In this document: piece after piece, positions 25,080-33,047 of the stretch
How the letters are laid out: every line of letters begins with the position of its first letter
Numbering within the stretch: position 1 is the stretch's first letter
Origin: an uncultured Collinsella sp.
GTDB lineage: Bacteria > Actinomycetota > Coriobacteriia > Coriobacteriales > Coriobacteriaceae
Direction: 5' to 3'
NCBI GenBank assembly: GCA_959018755.1
Contig: CAUEMA010000005.1
Span: 1-64,000, forward strand
DNA: 64,000 bases
Position numbers and translations under genes: made by a program
Notes under the pieces: generated by a model
The model's database searches: none
The model's input: the letters and a program-made list of their open reading frames with translations, nothing else
What the model was told of the DNA's origin: nothing

Positions 25080-26006
25080 CTATGCCGGCTGACGGTCGAG
25101 GCACGCGTCCCACATTTGGTCGCGCTCCTCCTGGCTGACGCCCTTGAGCGTCTTGTCGATGAGCTTAAGCAGCTTGTCCGAGCCCTTGCGGCAGCCGACG
25201 TTTGCCGTGACCTCCTGCTTGAAGCCCTCGCCCTCGGCAAATTGAATCGGCACGATACCCGGGTTTTGGGCCATATAGCCCTTCTCGTTCTCGGTGTTGT
25301 AGGTCACGGCGTCGCACGTGCCCTGCAGCAGGTTCGAAAACACCGTGGGCACCGAATCGACCGGGTTCTTGTGGACGACGCCCGGAATCTCGTCGATGAC
25401 GGTATCGAGCATGGTGTCCTTTTGGCCGAGCACCGTGGCACCGCTAAAGTCGCTGAGCTTGGTGGCGTTTTGGTAGGGCGAGCCCTCTTTTACGAACAGA
25501 CCAAAGTAGCCGATAAAGTACGGCTCGGAAAAGCCGACGGACTCCTCGCGCTCGGGCGTGGCGCTCATGCCGGCGATGATGAGGTCGATCTGGCCGTTGT
25601 TGAGCGAATCGATAAGGCCCGAGAAGCTCTGCTTGACGGCAACAGGCTCGCCGCCGAGGGCCTTGCAGACGATCTTGGCGATCTGCACGTCGTAGCCATC
25701 GGCATAGGCGCCTTGCACGTTATCGATGGGGATGGTGAACTCGCTGGCCTCGGAGACCTGCCAGTTGTACGGGGCGTAGGCCGCCTCCATGCCAATGCGG
25801 ATCTTGTCCTTGCCGATCACGGAATCGGACAGGTCATCGCGGCCGCCGCCCGTCGTGGGCTGAACTACTTCCAGCGTGGACGGACGCTGGCAGCCGGCAA
25901 GCGCGCCGGCGACGACGGTAGCGCTCGCAGCGAGAGCGCTACCCAGGAAGATGCGACGGCTGCACACCGGTTGGGGCCGCGCGTCACACTGTTGTCGAGG
26001 TTGCAT
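25080..26006 (-). CDS. amino-acid ABC transporter substrate-binding lipoprotein
   Basis: A 308-residue family-3 solute-binding protein. The N-terminus has a twin-arginine-like SRRIFLGSALAA signal and a lipobox LAGC near residue 39, so it is likely a Tat-exported lipoprotein. The body shows the family pattern (IRIGMEAAYAPYNW, GYDVQIAKIVCKALGG, DLIIAGMSATPEREESVGFSEPY). The ligand is not predictable with confidence; Gln, Arg or cystine are typical for the family. First gene of the operon. Confidence 0.9.
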   Translation of the reverse strand: MQPRQQCDARPQPVCSRRIFLGSALAASATVVAGALAGCQRPSTLEVVQPTTGGGRDDLSDSVIGKDKIRIGMEAAYAPYNWQVSEASEFTIPIDNVQGAYADGYDVQIAKIVCKALGGEPVAVKQSFSGLIDSLNNGQIDLIIAGMSATPEREESVGFSEPYFIGYFGLFVKEGSPYQNATKLSDFSGATVLGQKDTMLDTVIDEIPGVVHKNPVDSVPTVFSNLLQGTCDAVTYNTENEKGYMAQNPGIVPIQFAEGEGFKQEVTANVGCRKGSDKLLKLIDKTLKGVSQEERDQMWDACLDRQPA

Positions 26007-26113
26007 CTGATGCCTCCCCTGTGTCGTATCTGTTCGGATAACAATACAGGATAGTACGGTGATGGCAGCGATGCAGCGTACGGAGCAGATTTAACGGATC
26101 GATTGGTGCAAGG

Positions 26114-26270
26114 TAGTCGTTGGGGACGTTCTTAAGCGACTAGCCACCGGGGATAGTCCTCGCAACCAGACAAGAAGGACCGTCCCCCAGTGCCGGCAGG
26201 AAAGGACCATCCCTAAGTGCCGGAAGGGTGTCCCTTTTGACCAGTCATTAAAGAACGTCCCCGATGACTA
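26114..26270. repeat. island repeat A (family 4, TAGTCGTTGGGGACG)
   Basis: First of three 155-159 bp copies. Ends are inverted repeats (TAGTCGTTGGGGACGTTCTT against the complement ending GATGACTA). Inside, GGGGATAGTCC/GGACCGTCCCC forms a second hairpin and AGTGCCG occurs twice. It lies upstream of the DUF4143 ATPase gene. Confidence 0.85.
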
Positions 26271-26325
26271 TTGAGCACCGTCGACTTGCCGCTACGACGC
26301 ATGCAGATCAGGTAGTAGACTTCAA
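26261..26325 (-). pseudogene. remnant of an ATPase P-loop
   Basis: Read on the minus strand, LEVYYLICMRRSGKSTVL resembles the Walker A region of AAA ATPases of the same type as its neighbour. It runs straight into repeat A and stops. No start or further domain is seen. It may be the stump of a gene cut by the repeat. Confidence 0.35.
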
Positions 26326-26386
26326 GTTAATCGGGGAGTAATATCTGTGTTAATCAGGTAGTAGATTCTATATTATTCGAGGAGTA
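26307..26386 (+). promoter_or_regulatory. two 34-bp direct repeats before the DUF4143 ATPase
   Basis: ATCAGGTAGTAGA...GGAGTA occurs at 26307-26340 and 26353-26386, 46 bases apart start to start. The second copy contains the ribosome-binding site. Possible operator pair. Confidence 0.5.
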
Positions 26387-26389
26387 GCC

Positions 26390-27580
26390 ATGATAAAGCG
26401 CGATGCGGAGGCAAAGCTGCTCGATCAGGCAGGGAAGTTTCCCGCAGTCTCGGTCACGGGTCCGCGTCAGAGCGGCAAGACCACACTCGTGCGCCAGGCC
26501 TTCCCCGACCACGAGTACGTCACGTTCGAGAATCCCGATAACCGGTCGTTCTTCGAAAGCGACCCCAGGAGCTTTCTTTCCCTACACAAGTCAAACGTCA
26601 TATTCGACGAGGCCCAGCGCGTCCCCGATCTCTTCTCCTACCTCCAGGAGATCATCGACGATTCCAACGAGCCCGGGCGATTCGTCTTAACCGGATCGCA
26701 GAACTTCCTGCTCCTTAAGGCCGTGAGCCAGTCGCTGGCGGGGCGCGTGGCGCTCTTCACCCTGCTCCCCCTTTCCTACCATGAGCTCGACTCCGCGGGA
26801 CTCGAGCCGAAGCGCGCGGCAGACTGGGTCTACAACGGGGGATATCCCCGAGTGTTCTCGTCCGGCATCGACCCGCAGAGCTTCTTCCCGAGCTATATCG
26901 ACACCTATCTCCAACGCGATGTGCGCGAGGAGCTCGGTGTCCGCAGCCTCTCGGCTTTTGGGAAGTTCCTGCAGCTGTGTGCGCTCAGCTGCGGAAACCT
27001 GCTGAACGTCACGAGCCTCGCCAGAGACTGCGGCGTTGACACGAAGACGGCGCGTGACTGGCTCTCGATACTCGAGGCGAGCCACATCGTCTACCTGCTC
27101 GAGCCCTATTTCTCGAATGCGCGAAAGCGGCTCATCAAGACGCCGAAGCTCTACCTCCTCGACACGGGCCTCGCCTGCAACCTCATAGGCATCGACAGCC
27201 CGGAAGAGCTGATGACGAGCCCGCAGTACGGGGCGCTGTTCGAGGCCGCCATCATCGACGAAGCGCTCAAGACCTTCTATGCGGAAGGCAGGCCGCCGCA
27301 GCTCTCGTTCTGGCGCGACGGCAATAAGAACGAGATCGACCTCCTCGTCCAGCGCGGTCTCAGGGCCGTGAAGGCCGTGGAGGTCAAATCCTCCGCCACG
27401 TACAAGCCGAAGTACTTCGACGCGCTGGCCAGCATATCGGAGCGCGACCTCGGTCTGGACCCCTCTGCTCGCGCCGTGGTCTACGGCGGAGACGCAAGCG
27501 TCGAGGCCCAGCGCGGCGGGCTCGTGTCGTTTCGGAAGGCGTGGAAGCTCTTCTCCAGCGGCGCACTGGAGCACTGCTAG
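26390..27580 (+). CDS. AAA ATPase with C-terminal DUF4143 domain
   Basis: 396 residues. The N-terminal AAA_14 domain has Walker A TGPRQSGKTTLV (about 23-34), Walker B NVIFDEAQRVPD and sensor VLTGSQNFLL. After a winged-helix segment (NVTSLARDCGVDTKTARDWLSIL), the C-terminal DUF4143 domain shows a PD-(D/E)xK-like core: FWRDGNKNEIDLLV then AVEVKSS. These proteins are common on mobile and accessory loci; cellular role is unsettled, and a defence or DNA-transaction role is inference. It starts at 26390 with CGAGGAG upstream and ends 4 bases before repeat B. Confidence 0.85.
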   Translation: MIKRDAEAKLLDQAGKFPAVSVTGPRQSGKTTLVRQAFPDHEYVTFENPDNRSFFESDPRSFLSLHKSNVIFDEAQRVPDLFSYLQEIIDDSNEPGRFVLTGSQNFLLLKAVSQSLAGRVALFTLLPLSYHELDSAGLEPKRAADWVYNGGYPRVFSSGIDPQSFFPSYIDTYLQRDVREELGVRSLSAFGKFLQLCALSCGNLLNVTSLARDCGVDTKTARDWLSILEASHIVYLLEPYFSNARKRLIKTPKLYLLDTGLACNLIGIDSPEELMTSPQYGALFEAAIIDEALKTFYAEGRPPQLSFWRDGNKNEIDLLVQRGLRAVKAVEVKSSATYKPKYFDALASISERDLGLDPSARAVVYGGDASVEAQRGGLVSFRKAWKLFSSGALEHC

Positions 27581-27584
27581 GAGG

Positions 27585-27739
27585 TAGTCATCGGGGACGT
27601 TCTTAAACGACTAGCCATCGGGGACAGTCTTCGCAGTTCACAGAAGGACTGTCCCCCAGTGCCGACAGGAAAGGAACGTCCCTAAGTGCCGAAAAAGTGT
27701 CCCTTTTGACTAGTCGTTAAAGAACGTCCCCGATGACCA
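27585..27739. repeat. island repeat B (family 4)
   Basis: A 155-bp copy with the same terminal inverted repeats and internal GGGGACAGTC/GACTGTCCCC hairpin as repeats A and C. It begins 4 bases after the ATPase stop. Confidence 0.87.
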
Positions 27740-28028
27740 ACGAGTCAGCGCTACATCATGCCAGTTCCCGTGACTGGGCGGCACAGATAAATTCGACGAC
27801 TCACGGGTCCGTGAAGAGTGCAGGCCCTGTCAAGCTCGTTGGTCGATGCCTTTCGCTCCCGCAAGAGAGCAGTCTGTACGCTTTCTCAACCGAATTCGAT
27901 TCGCACGAACTCTTCTTCCAGTCCAGCCCGCGATTAGCGCCCGGTTTCCGTAAATCTGGAAGTATCGTCTAGGGGCGTTCGGACGTGGTGTAAATTATAA
28001 TTCTAGATTTCGCTGCCTGGAGGTAAAG
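27740..28028. other. gap upstream of the EcoRV-like methyltransferase
   Basis: No recognisable gene. A TATAAT lies about 30 bases before the methyltransferase start but without a good -35. GGAGG at 28019-28023 serves as ribosome-binding site. The base composition is lower in G+C towards the right. Confidence 0.5.
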
Positions 28029-28862
28029 TTGCCAACACTCGTTCCACCTATTAAATGCCAAGGTATCAAGACCAAGCTTGTACCATTCATCCAAGACACC
28101 CTCGACTGGGATGGCAATGGCACCTGGTATGAACCGTTTCTCGGTAGCGGAGTCGTGCTCTTTAACATTCAACCAGAACGTGCGATTGTAAGTGATCGCA
28201 ATGAGTACATTATTCATTTCTACCAGGCAATACAGAGCGGCGAGATAACTTCTGACACTATGCGAGAATTTCTCGAGGAAGAGGGGCCGAAGCTTGAAGA
28301 GGGCGGCGTAGATTATTATTACGAGGTGAGAGCTCGATTTAATGAGAGCCACTCTCCTTATGATCTTATTTTTCTTAATCGCTCGTGCTTCAACGGTATT
28401 ATGCGATTCAACAAGAAGGGCGGCTTCAATGTGCCCTTTTGCAAGAAGCCAAATCGCTTCGCTAAGGCTTATGTAACAAAGATCTGTAACCAGATAGACA
28501 AGGTACACCGCGTCATGCACGGACGGGATTGGCAGTTCAGGTCATGCGACTGGAAGGAGCTTATGAAGCTTCCGGGTGCAGGTGACTGTGTCTATCTTGA
28601 TCCCCCATATATCGGTCGAGACACAAACTATGTTGGGGAATGGCCCGAGACGGAAGCAGAGGCGCTAGCCACTGCCGCCCACAACACAGAGGCGCAGGTA
28701 TATCTCTCCATGTGGAAGGAAAACAAATATCGCGTCAACGAGCACATCCCCAAGTGTTGGAGCGACTTTAAGTGCTTTGAACATTCCCATTTCTACCATG
28801 TTGGCTCTAAGGAATCGCTCCGTAACGCTATGGTTGAGGCGCTACTTGTAAAGCCTCACTGA
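28029..28862 (+). CDS. D12-class adenine-N6 DNA methyltransferase (Dam/M.EcoRV type)
   Basis: A 277-residue enzyme. Motif I is PFLGSGVV (about 36-43) and the catalytic motif IV is DPPY (about 192), the order of the alpha-class (Dam, M.DpnII, M.EcoRV) enzymes. FLNRSCFNGIMRFNKKGGFNVPF is a typical Dam-family segment. It starts at a TTG placed 5 bases after GGAGGT; no ATG fits better. It faces, and overlaps by 7 bases, the EcoRV-like nuclease gene, so it should protect that enzyme's site. The G+C content is lower than in the housekeeping genes, consistent with transfer. Confidence 0.92.
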   Translation: MPTLVPPIKCQGIKTKLVPFIQDTLDWDGNGTWYEPFLGSGVVLFNIQPERAIVSDRNEYIIHFYQAIQSGEITSDTMREFLEEEGPKLEEGGVDYYYEVRARFNESHSPYDLIFLNRSCFNGIMRFNKKGGFNVPFCKKPNRFAKAYVTKICNQIDKVHRVMHGRDWQFRSCDWKELMKLPGAGDCVYLDPPYIGRDTNYVGEWPETEAEALATAAHNTEAQVYLSMWKENKYRVNEHIPKCWSDFKCFEHSHFYHVGSKESLRNAMVEALLVKPH

Positions 28863-29668
28863 TCCAAGTGGATCGCCGCGTAACTCCTAACGGAATCCTT
28901 AATGCTGTGGTTGACTTCTGAGCTATATTCAGCCCAGACGACGAACGATCCGAAACCGGTATAGAGCTTTTCGGGGGCCTTATACCGAGGATAGTTACGC
29001 CAGTACACTTCAAAGACATCATTGCCCATTTCGGCGAAAGGCCCTCGACCTTGCCGAAAATCTTCGATGTCTGAAGATGAGATAGTTCCGATGTTTTCAG
29101 TATTGCCGCTGCCTGTACCAAATCCTGATATTTTGTACTTTTCTTGGATGAAGTACTCAACGTTTTCATACGGCTCGGGGGCGTCAGCAAGGTGCGCGAG
29201 ATTGTAGGGACGTGACGCTTGCGCCTCAGAGCCACGGTCATAGACAAATCCGATGACATAATGCGCATCGTACTCGTCGTAGCTGTATGCGATGTTCTTT
29301 GTCCCGTTCCGTAGGAAAGACGCATAAGATCCCAGCGTGAACTTATATGGAGTTACAGACCCATTAGCGCGATATGTTCGATAGGTCGTCTTGATGTCGA
29401 CCGCTATGCGATGCGAATGCTCCCCTTTTGGCGTAAGAATGAAATCAGGATAATAGTTCTGCTGCTCCGGCGTTTCCAAGGTGTATCCATGTTCATCAGC
29501 GATCTCTCGGAGCAAGGGCTCTGTAAGCATTTCGAAAATGCGGCCAAGAAGCTTCGTGTCATGATTAATCGTGTAGACAGTCAGATCGCGAAAGATGAAG
29601 CCTTTTGCAATCCAATCTACTTGGCGTTCTTCAACCTTATCGTAAAAGGCTTGAATAATATCAAACAC
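28856..29668 (-). CDS. EcoRV-like type II restriction endonuclease
   Basis: 270 residues, clearly like R.EcoRV along most of the length. The segments DTKLLGRIFEMLTEPLLREIA, EHGYTLETPEQQNYYPDF and RIAVDIKTTYRTYR carry the catalytic Asp75, Asp91 and Lys93, one residue on from EcoRV Asp74, Asp90, Lys92. FTLGSYASFLRNGTKNI and the recognition-loop match GSGNTENIG (about 186-194) are conserved. It would cut GATATC, or a related site. The C-terminus is longer than in EcoRV. The start is a GTG at 29668 with GAGGTG upstream. Tail-to-tail with its methyltransferase. Confidence 0.92.
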   Translation of the reverse strand: MFDIIQAFYDKVEERQVDWIAKGFIFRDLTVYTINHDTKLLGRIFEMLTEPLLREIADEHGYTLETPEQQNYYPDFILTPKGEHSHRIAVDIKTTYRTYRANGSVTPYKFTLGSYASFLRNGTKNIAYSYDEYDAHYVIGFVYDRGSEAQASRPYNLAHLADAPEPYENVEYFIQEKYKISGFGTGSGNTENIGTISSSDIEDFRQGRGPFAEMGNDVFEVYWRNYPRYKAPEKLYTGFGSFVVWAEYSSEVNHSIKDSVRSYAAIHLDQ

Positions 29669-29691
29669 GGTTCACCTCGCCGTTTGAGCCA

Positions 29692-29872
29692 TCAGTTGGC
29701 GCAAATTATATCGTCAGGTGACCATATTGGAGGTCGCGTCGAAAATTCTGGTGTAACAACTTTTGACATGATCTCGTTGAGCACCGTCTTCACAGCCTTG
29801 GCCGCGATGTCGCGCAAATCCGCGGAATCCGCCATCAAGGACAGCAGGGTCTCCTTCAGCTCGGGGCTGTTC
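29692..29872 (-). pseudogene. short transposase-like N-terminal remnant
   Basis: After a stop codon, the minus strand reads NSPELKETLLSLMADSADLR and on to AVKTVLNEIMSK, ending in a stop after about 60 codons. The helical LK-LL-LL pattern before NEIM resembles the N-terminus of IS256-type transposases. Similarity is faint and no inverted repeats are seen. Confidence 0.3.
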
Positions 29873-29906
29873 TAGGTTATTCTGCTCGTTGCGGGCATCG
29901 TCTTGG

Positions 29907-30065
29907 TAGTCGTTGGGGACGTTCTTAAACGACTAGCCGTCGGGGACAGTCTTCGCAGCCAGACGAGAGAAGGACTGTCCCCAAGTGCCGGCAGGAAAGG
30001 ACCATCCCTAAGTGCCGAAAGAGTGTCCCTTTTGACTAGTCGTTTAAGAACGTCCCCAATGACTA
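29907..30065. repeat. island repeat C (family 4)
   Basis: A 159-bp copy, TAGTCGTTGGGGACGTTCTT to its complement ending CCCCAATGACTA. It lies between the nuclease side of the island and the epimerase gene, 9 bases from the latter's stop codon. Confidence 0.87.
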
Positions 30066-30073
30066 GTCGTTAC

Positions 30074-30967
30074 CTACAGCAGGGTGACGCTAAAGCTACG
30101 TTTATCGGTAGCACCCGGTGCCAAAGTAATGGTGTTGACCTTGTGCTCGAAGACGTCGTCCTCGGTGGACATGGTGGTGTGACCGGTCCAAGGCTCGAGC
30201 GCCACAAACGGAGCGTCGTTGGCGGCAGACCACACGCCGATGTACTTAAAGCCCTCAAAGTCGATCTTGACGCCGTGGCCCGACTTGCGGCCGCGCAGCG
30301 TGAGCGTGGAGCCCGGGGTATCGGTGAACATGATGGCGTCGTTATCGAAGCTGCGGTGCGTGATGGGCAGCACGTCCGAGTTATCGGGAGCCTTGTAGCT
30401 ACCCTCGAACGTCATAAGGCCATCGGGCGTGATGACGGGGGCCTCGTTAGTCCAAGCCTCGGTAAACGCCAGCTCGTAATCCTCGAACGCCTCGTCCTCG
30501 GCGCCGGGGGCGGGCACGTTAAATGCGGGGTGGCCGCCCACCGAGAACGGCAGGTCCACGTCGCCGGTGTTGGTGACGGCAAAGGTCTGCGTAAGGGTGG
30601 CGTCGCCGGTCAGGGCATAGGTCATGTTGAGCTTAAAGTGGAACGGAAACGCCTTGAGAGACTCGGACGTGTCGGTGAGCTCATAGGTAACGGACGAACC
30701 GTCCTCCGACACCTCGACGATCTTGTGCTCCACGATACGCGCGATGCCGTGGCGCGCCATCTCGCAGGTGCCGGCCGCAGACGTCGCCGTGTTGTTGCGC
30801 AGCGATCCCACAATGGGGAACAGGATAGGCGCGTGCTTGCCCCAAAAGGCCGGGTCGCCCTGCCACAGATACTCGTTGCCGTTGAGGGCAAGGCTCGTGA
30901 GCTGGGCGCCCATGGAATCGATGGCCGCGGTGAGGCCGCCGCGCTTGATGGTAGTGACGGTGGACAT
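30074..30967 (-). CDS. aldose 1-epimerase family protein (LacX-like)
   Basis: A 297-residue beta-sandwich mutarotase-like protein. GAQLTSLALNGNEYLWQGDPAFWGKHAPILFPIVG is the LacX/YeaD-type N-terminal motif, GGHPAFNVP carries a conserved His, and FVALEPWTGHTT the conserved Glu. It probably interconverts anomers of a sugar or sugar phosphate in the cytoplasm; substrate unknown. The ATG at 30967 follows GGAGG. No sugar-pathway neighbours. Confidence 0.83.
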   Translation of the reverse strand: MSTVTTIKRGGLTAAIDSMGAQLTSLALNGNEYLWQGDPAFWGKHAPILFPIVGSLRNNTATSAAGTCEMARHGIARIVEHKIVEVSEDGSSVTYELTDTSESLKAFPFHFKLNMTYALTGDATLTQTFAVTNTGDVDLPFSVGGHPAFNVPAPGAEDEAFEDYELAFTEAWTNEAPVITPDGLMTFEGSYKAPDNSDVLPITHRSFDNDAIMFTDTPGSTLTLRGRKSGHGVKIDFEGFKYIGVWSAANDAPFVALEPWTGHTTMSTEDDVFEHKVNTITLAPGATDKRSFSVTLL

Positions 30968-31046
30968 ACTACTTCCTCCAATGGTAAACAACGGTGTCGA
31001 GGGCTATTGTCCCACTCTTGGCGGCGGGGTTGAGCGGCGGGCGCAG

Positions 31047-31913
31047 TTATTGAGCAATAGCGTAAAGGTCAAACCCGCCCTGCGGCGTGCTATCGACCGT
31101 GTCGGGCGCCTGTGAATTAAAACTCACCGGGACCATGCGCTTTGAGGCGCGGTAACGCGTGCCGTCGGTGGCGACGGGCGGCTCATCGACCGTGAGCTCG
31201 TAGTCGCCGGGCTTGAGCTCTATGCCGTCACCTTCGGAATTGACGTATTGATACTCGTCGATTGCTTGTCCCTTGAGCGTGCGGCCCACGATATGGACGA
31301 GCATTTGGCTGTCGCCGCGCGCGGTATCCCACGTCGCGCCGTCCTTAACCTCGACCGACACATGCACCGAGCGCGTGCGGCTGAGCGATTGCTCGACGGA
31401 CATCTCGACCTTGGCGGCGTCTTGGCGCTGCCGCTCGACATGACCCCAGATGCTGCCGATTGCCGAGCAGGCGATAACGCCGGCCATGAAGGCGATGAGG
31501 ATGGGGCCGAGCGGAGAACGGCGGCCCGCGTCTTCCTCACGAGCCAGGTCGGGGCGATGCGTGGGCGCTGGCGCCTGGGCGCCTTGCGCGGGCACGTCGA
31601 GAATGCTGAAAGATGCCGTACTGCCGGGGTCGATGGTGTGGCGAGGTTGCGGGGTCTTTGCCGGCGAAATGGACATGTCCGCCGGCTCATCGAGTGTGGC
31701 CGTGGCATCGGCCTTAGCCTCGTCGGCCTCGGCCTGGGCCCAGGCCTGTTCAAAGGTCAGGGGCTCGACGGGGTCGGAGGCGGCGTCCATCTCGACGGCA
31801 TCGTTACCGGTCTCGTCTTCGTCGCTCGACACGTCACGCGGCGCGGGCTCGTCCCACTCCTCGTCCGGAGCCTCGCCCTCGCTATACCACCATTCAAAGT
31901 TATCGATATCCAT
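31047..31913 (-). CDS. unknown single-pass membrane protein
   Basis: 288 residues, not recognised. The first 130 residues are acidic and low-complexity (many Asp, Glu, Ala). A membrane segment follows (LGPILIAFMAGVIACSAIGSIWG, about 134-156). The C-terminal part (about 165-288) looks like a folded extracytoplasmic beta-rich domain, with GDYELTVDEPPVATDGTRYRA. Topology suggests cytoplasmic N-terminus and external C-terminus. Single gene; its 5' side faces repeats. Confidence 0.7.
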   Translation of the reverse strand: MDIDNFEWWYSEGEAPDEEWDEPAPRDVSSDEDETGNDAVEMDAASDPVEPLTFEQAWAQAEADEAKADATATLDEPADMSISPAKTPQPRHTIDPGSTASFSILDVPAQGAQAPAPTHRPDLAREEDAGRRSPLGPILIAFMAGVIACSAIGSIWGHVERQRQDAAKVEMSVEQSLSRTRSVHVSVEVKDGATWDTARGDSQMLVHIVGRTLKGQAIDEYQYVNSEGDGIELKPGDYELTVDEPPVATDGTRYRASKRMVPVSFNSQAPDTVDSTPQGGFDLYAIAQ

Positions 31914-31990
31914 ACGGGGCGCCCCTTAGGCCTCGCAAATAAACACTTGTTAGCCTTATACCCGCAGATGGCGCTGGAGCTCGCACGGAA

Positions 31991-32020
31991 TGCGATAAAG
32001 GGACTGCTCCTTTGTCGCAT
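31991..32020. repeat. palindromic hairpin, family 3, variant copy
   Basis: TGCGATAAAGGGAC/CTCCTTTGTCGCA, a slightly imperfect version of the 21596 hairpin, immediately next to a family-5 repeat. Confidence 0.7.
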
Positions 32021-32023
32021 CGA

Positions 32024-32092
32024 AGTTGCGGTGGAATAGTTCCTGTTTGCACGCCCACTCGAGCTATTTAGGGACTATTTCACCGCAAGTTA
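32024..32092. repeat. palindromic repeat, family 5 (AGTTGCGGTGGAATAGTTCC), copy 1
   Basis: Imperfect arms AGTTGCGGTGGAATAGTTCC and GGGACTATTTCACCGCAAGT. The second arm overlaps the stop codon of the MerR gene. A better-preserved copy is at 59236-59302. Confidence 0.75.
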
Positions 32093-32956
32093 TTTGAGGG
32101 CGACGGGGATTTGGATACAGCAGAAGTCCTCTTGGTGAGACTCGTCGTAGCTCGTGGTGTCCAGGTAGCAAAAATCGAAAGCATTGCCGATGGGCTGGAG
32201 CGCGTGCCTGTCCATGCAGGCCACGATGGCGCGGATACCCTCGGGCTCGTACGGCATGCCCCAGCGACTCATGCACAGGTACGTGCCCTCGGGCAGCACC
32301 TCGACGCCAATCTCCGCCAGCTCGGCAGGATCGCTCGGCAGTATTTCCTCGGCACCACGCGGCAACACGGCAAAGGAACCGGCACCGGCGATGGGGTCGT
32401 CGGAATGCAGCGCCTCGCGACGCAGCATGGCGCCCCAACCGCGCATGGGGCGTGTGCCCGTGAGCGCACGCATGCGCAGAATCGCCCGCATGAGCGTGGG
32501 GTGCAGCATCGAGCGGCCACGCTCGATATCGCTCGGGAACTCCTCAAAGACCACGTAGCGGCGCTCGAATTGCTTGAGCTCCGGTTTGCCCTCGCGCTCG
32601 CGCCAATAGACCGCCTCGTCGTAAAAACTCAGCCGCTCCTGCACGCTCGCGCGCTCGGCTTTGAGCCCGGCAATCTGCTCGTCGAGCGCCTGCACCCGCG
32701 AGCGCAGGTGATCGGTCATCTCTCCAATGTCGAACGTCGAGGTCAGGCGATCGATCTCATCGAGTTCCAGTCCCAAGTCGCGCAGCATGCAGATCAGACG
32801 CATGAGCGGGATCTGCGTGGGCGAATAGAAACGGTAGCCTTTTTCGTTAACCACGGCGGGTTTAAACAGACCGATCTTGTCGTAGTAGATGAGCGTTTGG
32901 CGCGAAACGTTAAACAAGCTCGCCATCTCGCTAATCGCATACATACCCGTCTGCAT
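32090..32956 (-). CDS. MerR-family transcriptional regulator with effector domain
   Basis: 288 residues. The N-terminal winged HTH (YAISEMASLFNVSRQTLIYYDK then IGLFKPAVVNEKGYRFYS) is followed by a coiled-coil dimer helix (LRSRVQALDEQIAGLKAERASVQERL) and a C-terminal domain of about 150 residues that may bind a small molecule, in the style of BmrR. The start at 32956 has GGAGG 4 bases upstream. It follows ubiX on the same strand after a terminator, so it may regulate the decarboxylase locus, but this is inference from position. Confidence 0.85.
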   Translation of the reverse strand: MQTGMYAISEMASLFNVSRQTLIYYDKIGLFKPAVVNEKGYRFYSPTQIPLMRLICMLRDLGLELDEIDRLTSTFDIGEMTDHLRSRVQALDEQIAGLKAERASVQERLSFYDEAVYWREREGKPELKQFERRYVVFEEFPSDIERGRSMLHPTLMRAILRMRALTGTRPMRGWGAMLRREALHSDDPIAGAGSFAVLPRGAEEILPSDPAELAEIGVEVLPEGTYLCMSRWGMPYEPEGIRAIVACMDRHALQPIGNAFDFCYLDTTSYDESHQEDFCCIQIPVALK

Positions 32957-32984
32957 AGGTCCTCCCGACACACCCTTTGACACG

Positions 32985-33015
32985 AAAAGCCCGCCGCCCA
33001 CAGGGGCAGCGGGCT
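32985..33015 (-). terminator. intrinsic terminator after ubiX
   Basis: AGCCCGC/GCGGGCT stem with a T4 run on the minus strand, about 33 bases past the ubiX stop. Confidence 0.75.
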
Positions 33016-33047
33016 CAAACACTACTCGTATCCTACCCTAAAGATGC

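Noticed and set aside
27740..27972. Small controller protein for the restriction genes
   Set aside because: The 79-codon frame has no helix-turn-helix pattern, starts within repeat B and lacks a ribosome-binding site.
28029..28862. Orphan Dam-type methylase acting on GATC
   Set aside because: An adjacent EcoRV-like nuclease gives a specific partner, so a cognate GATATC methylase is more likely.
26114..30065. CRISPR array or retron
   Set aside because: Only three repeats, kilobases apart and palindromic with no spacers; no cas or reverse-transcriptase gene is present.
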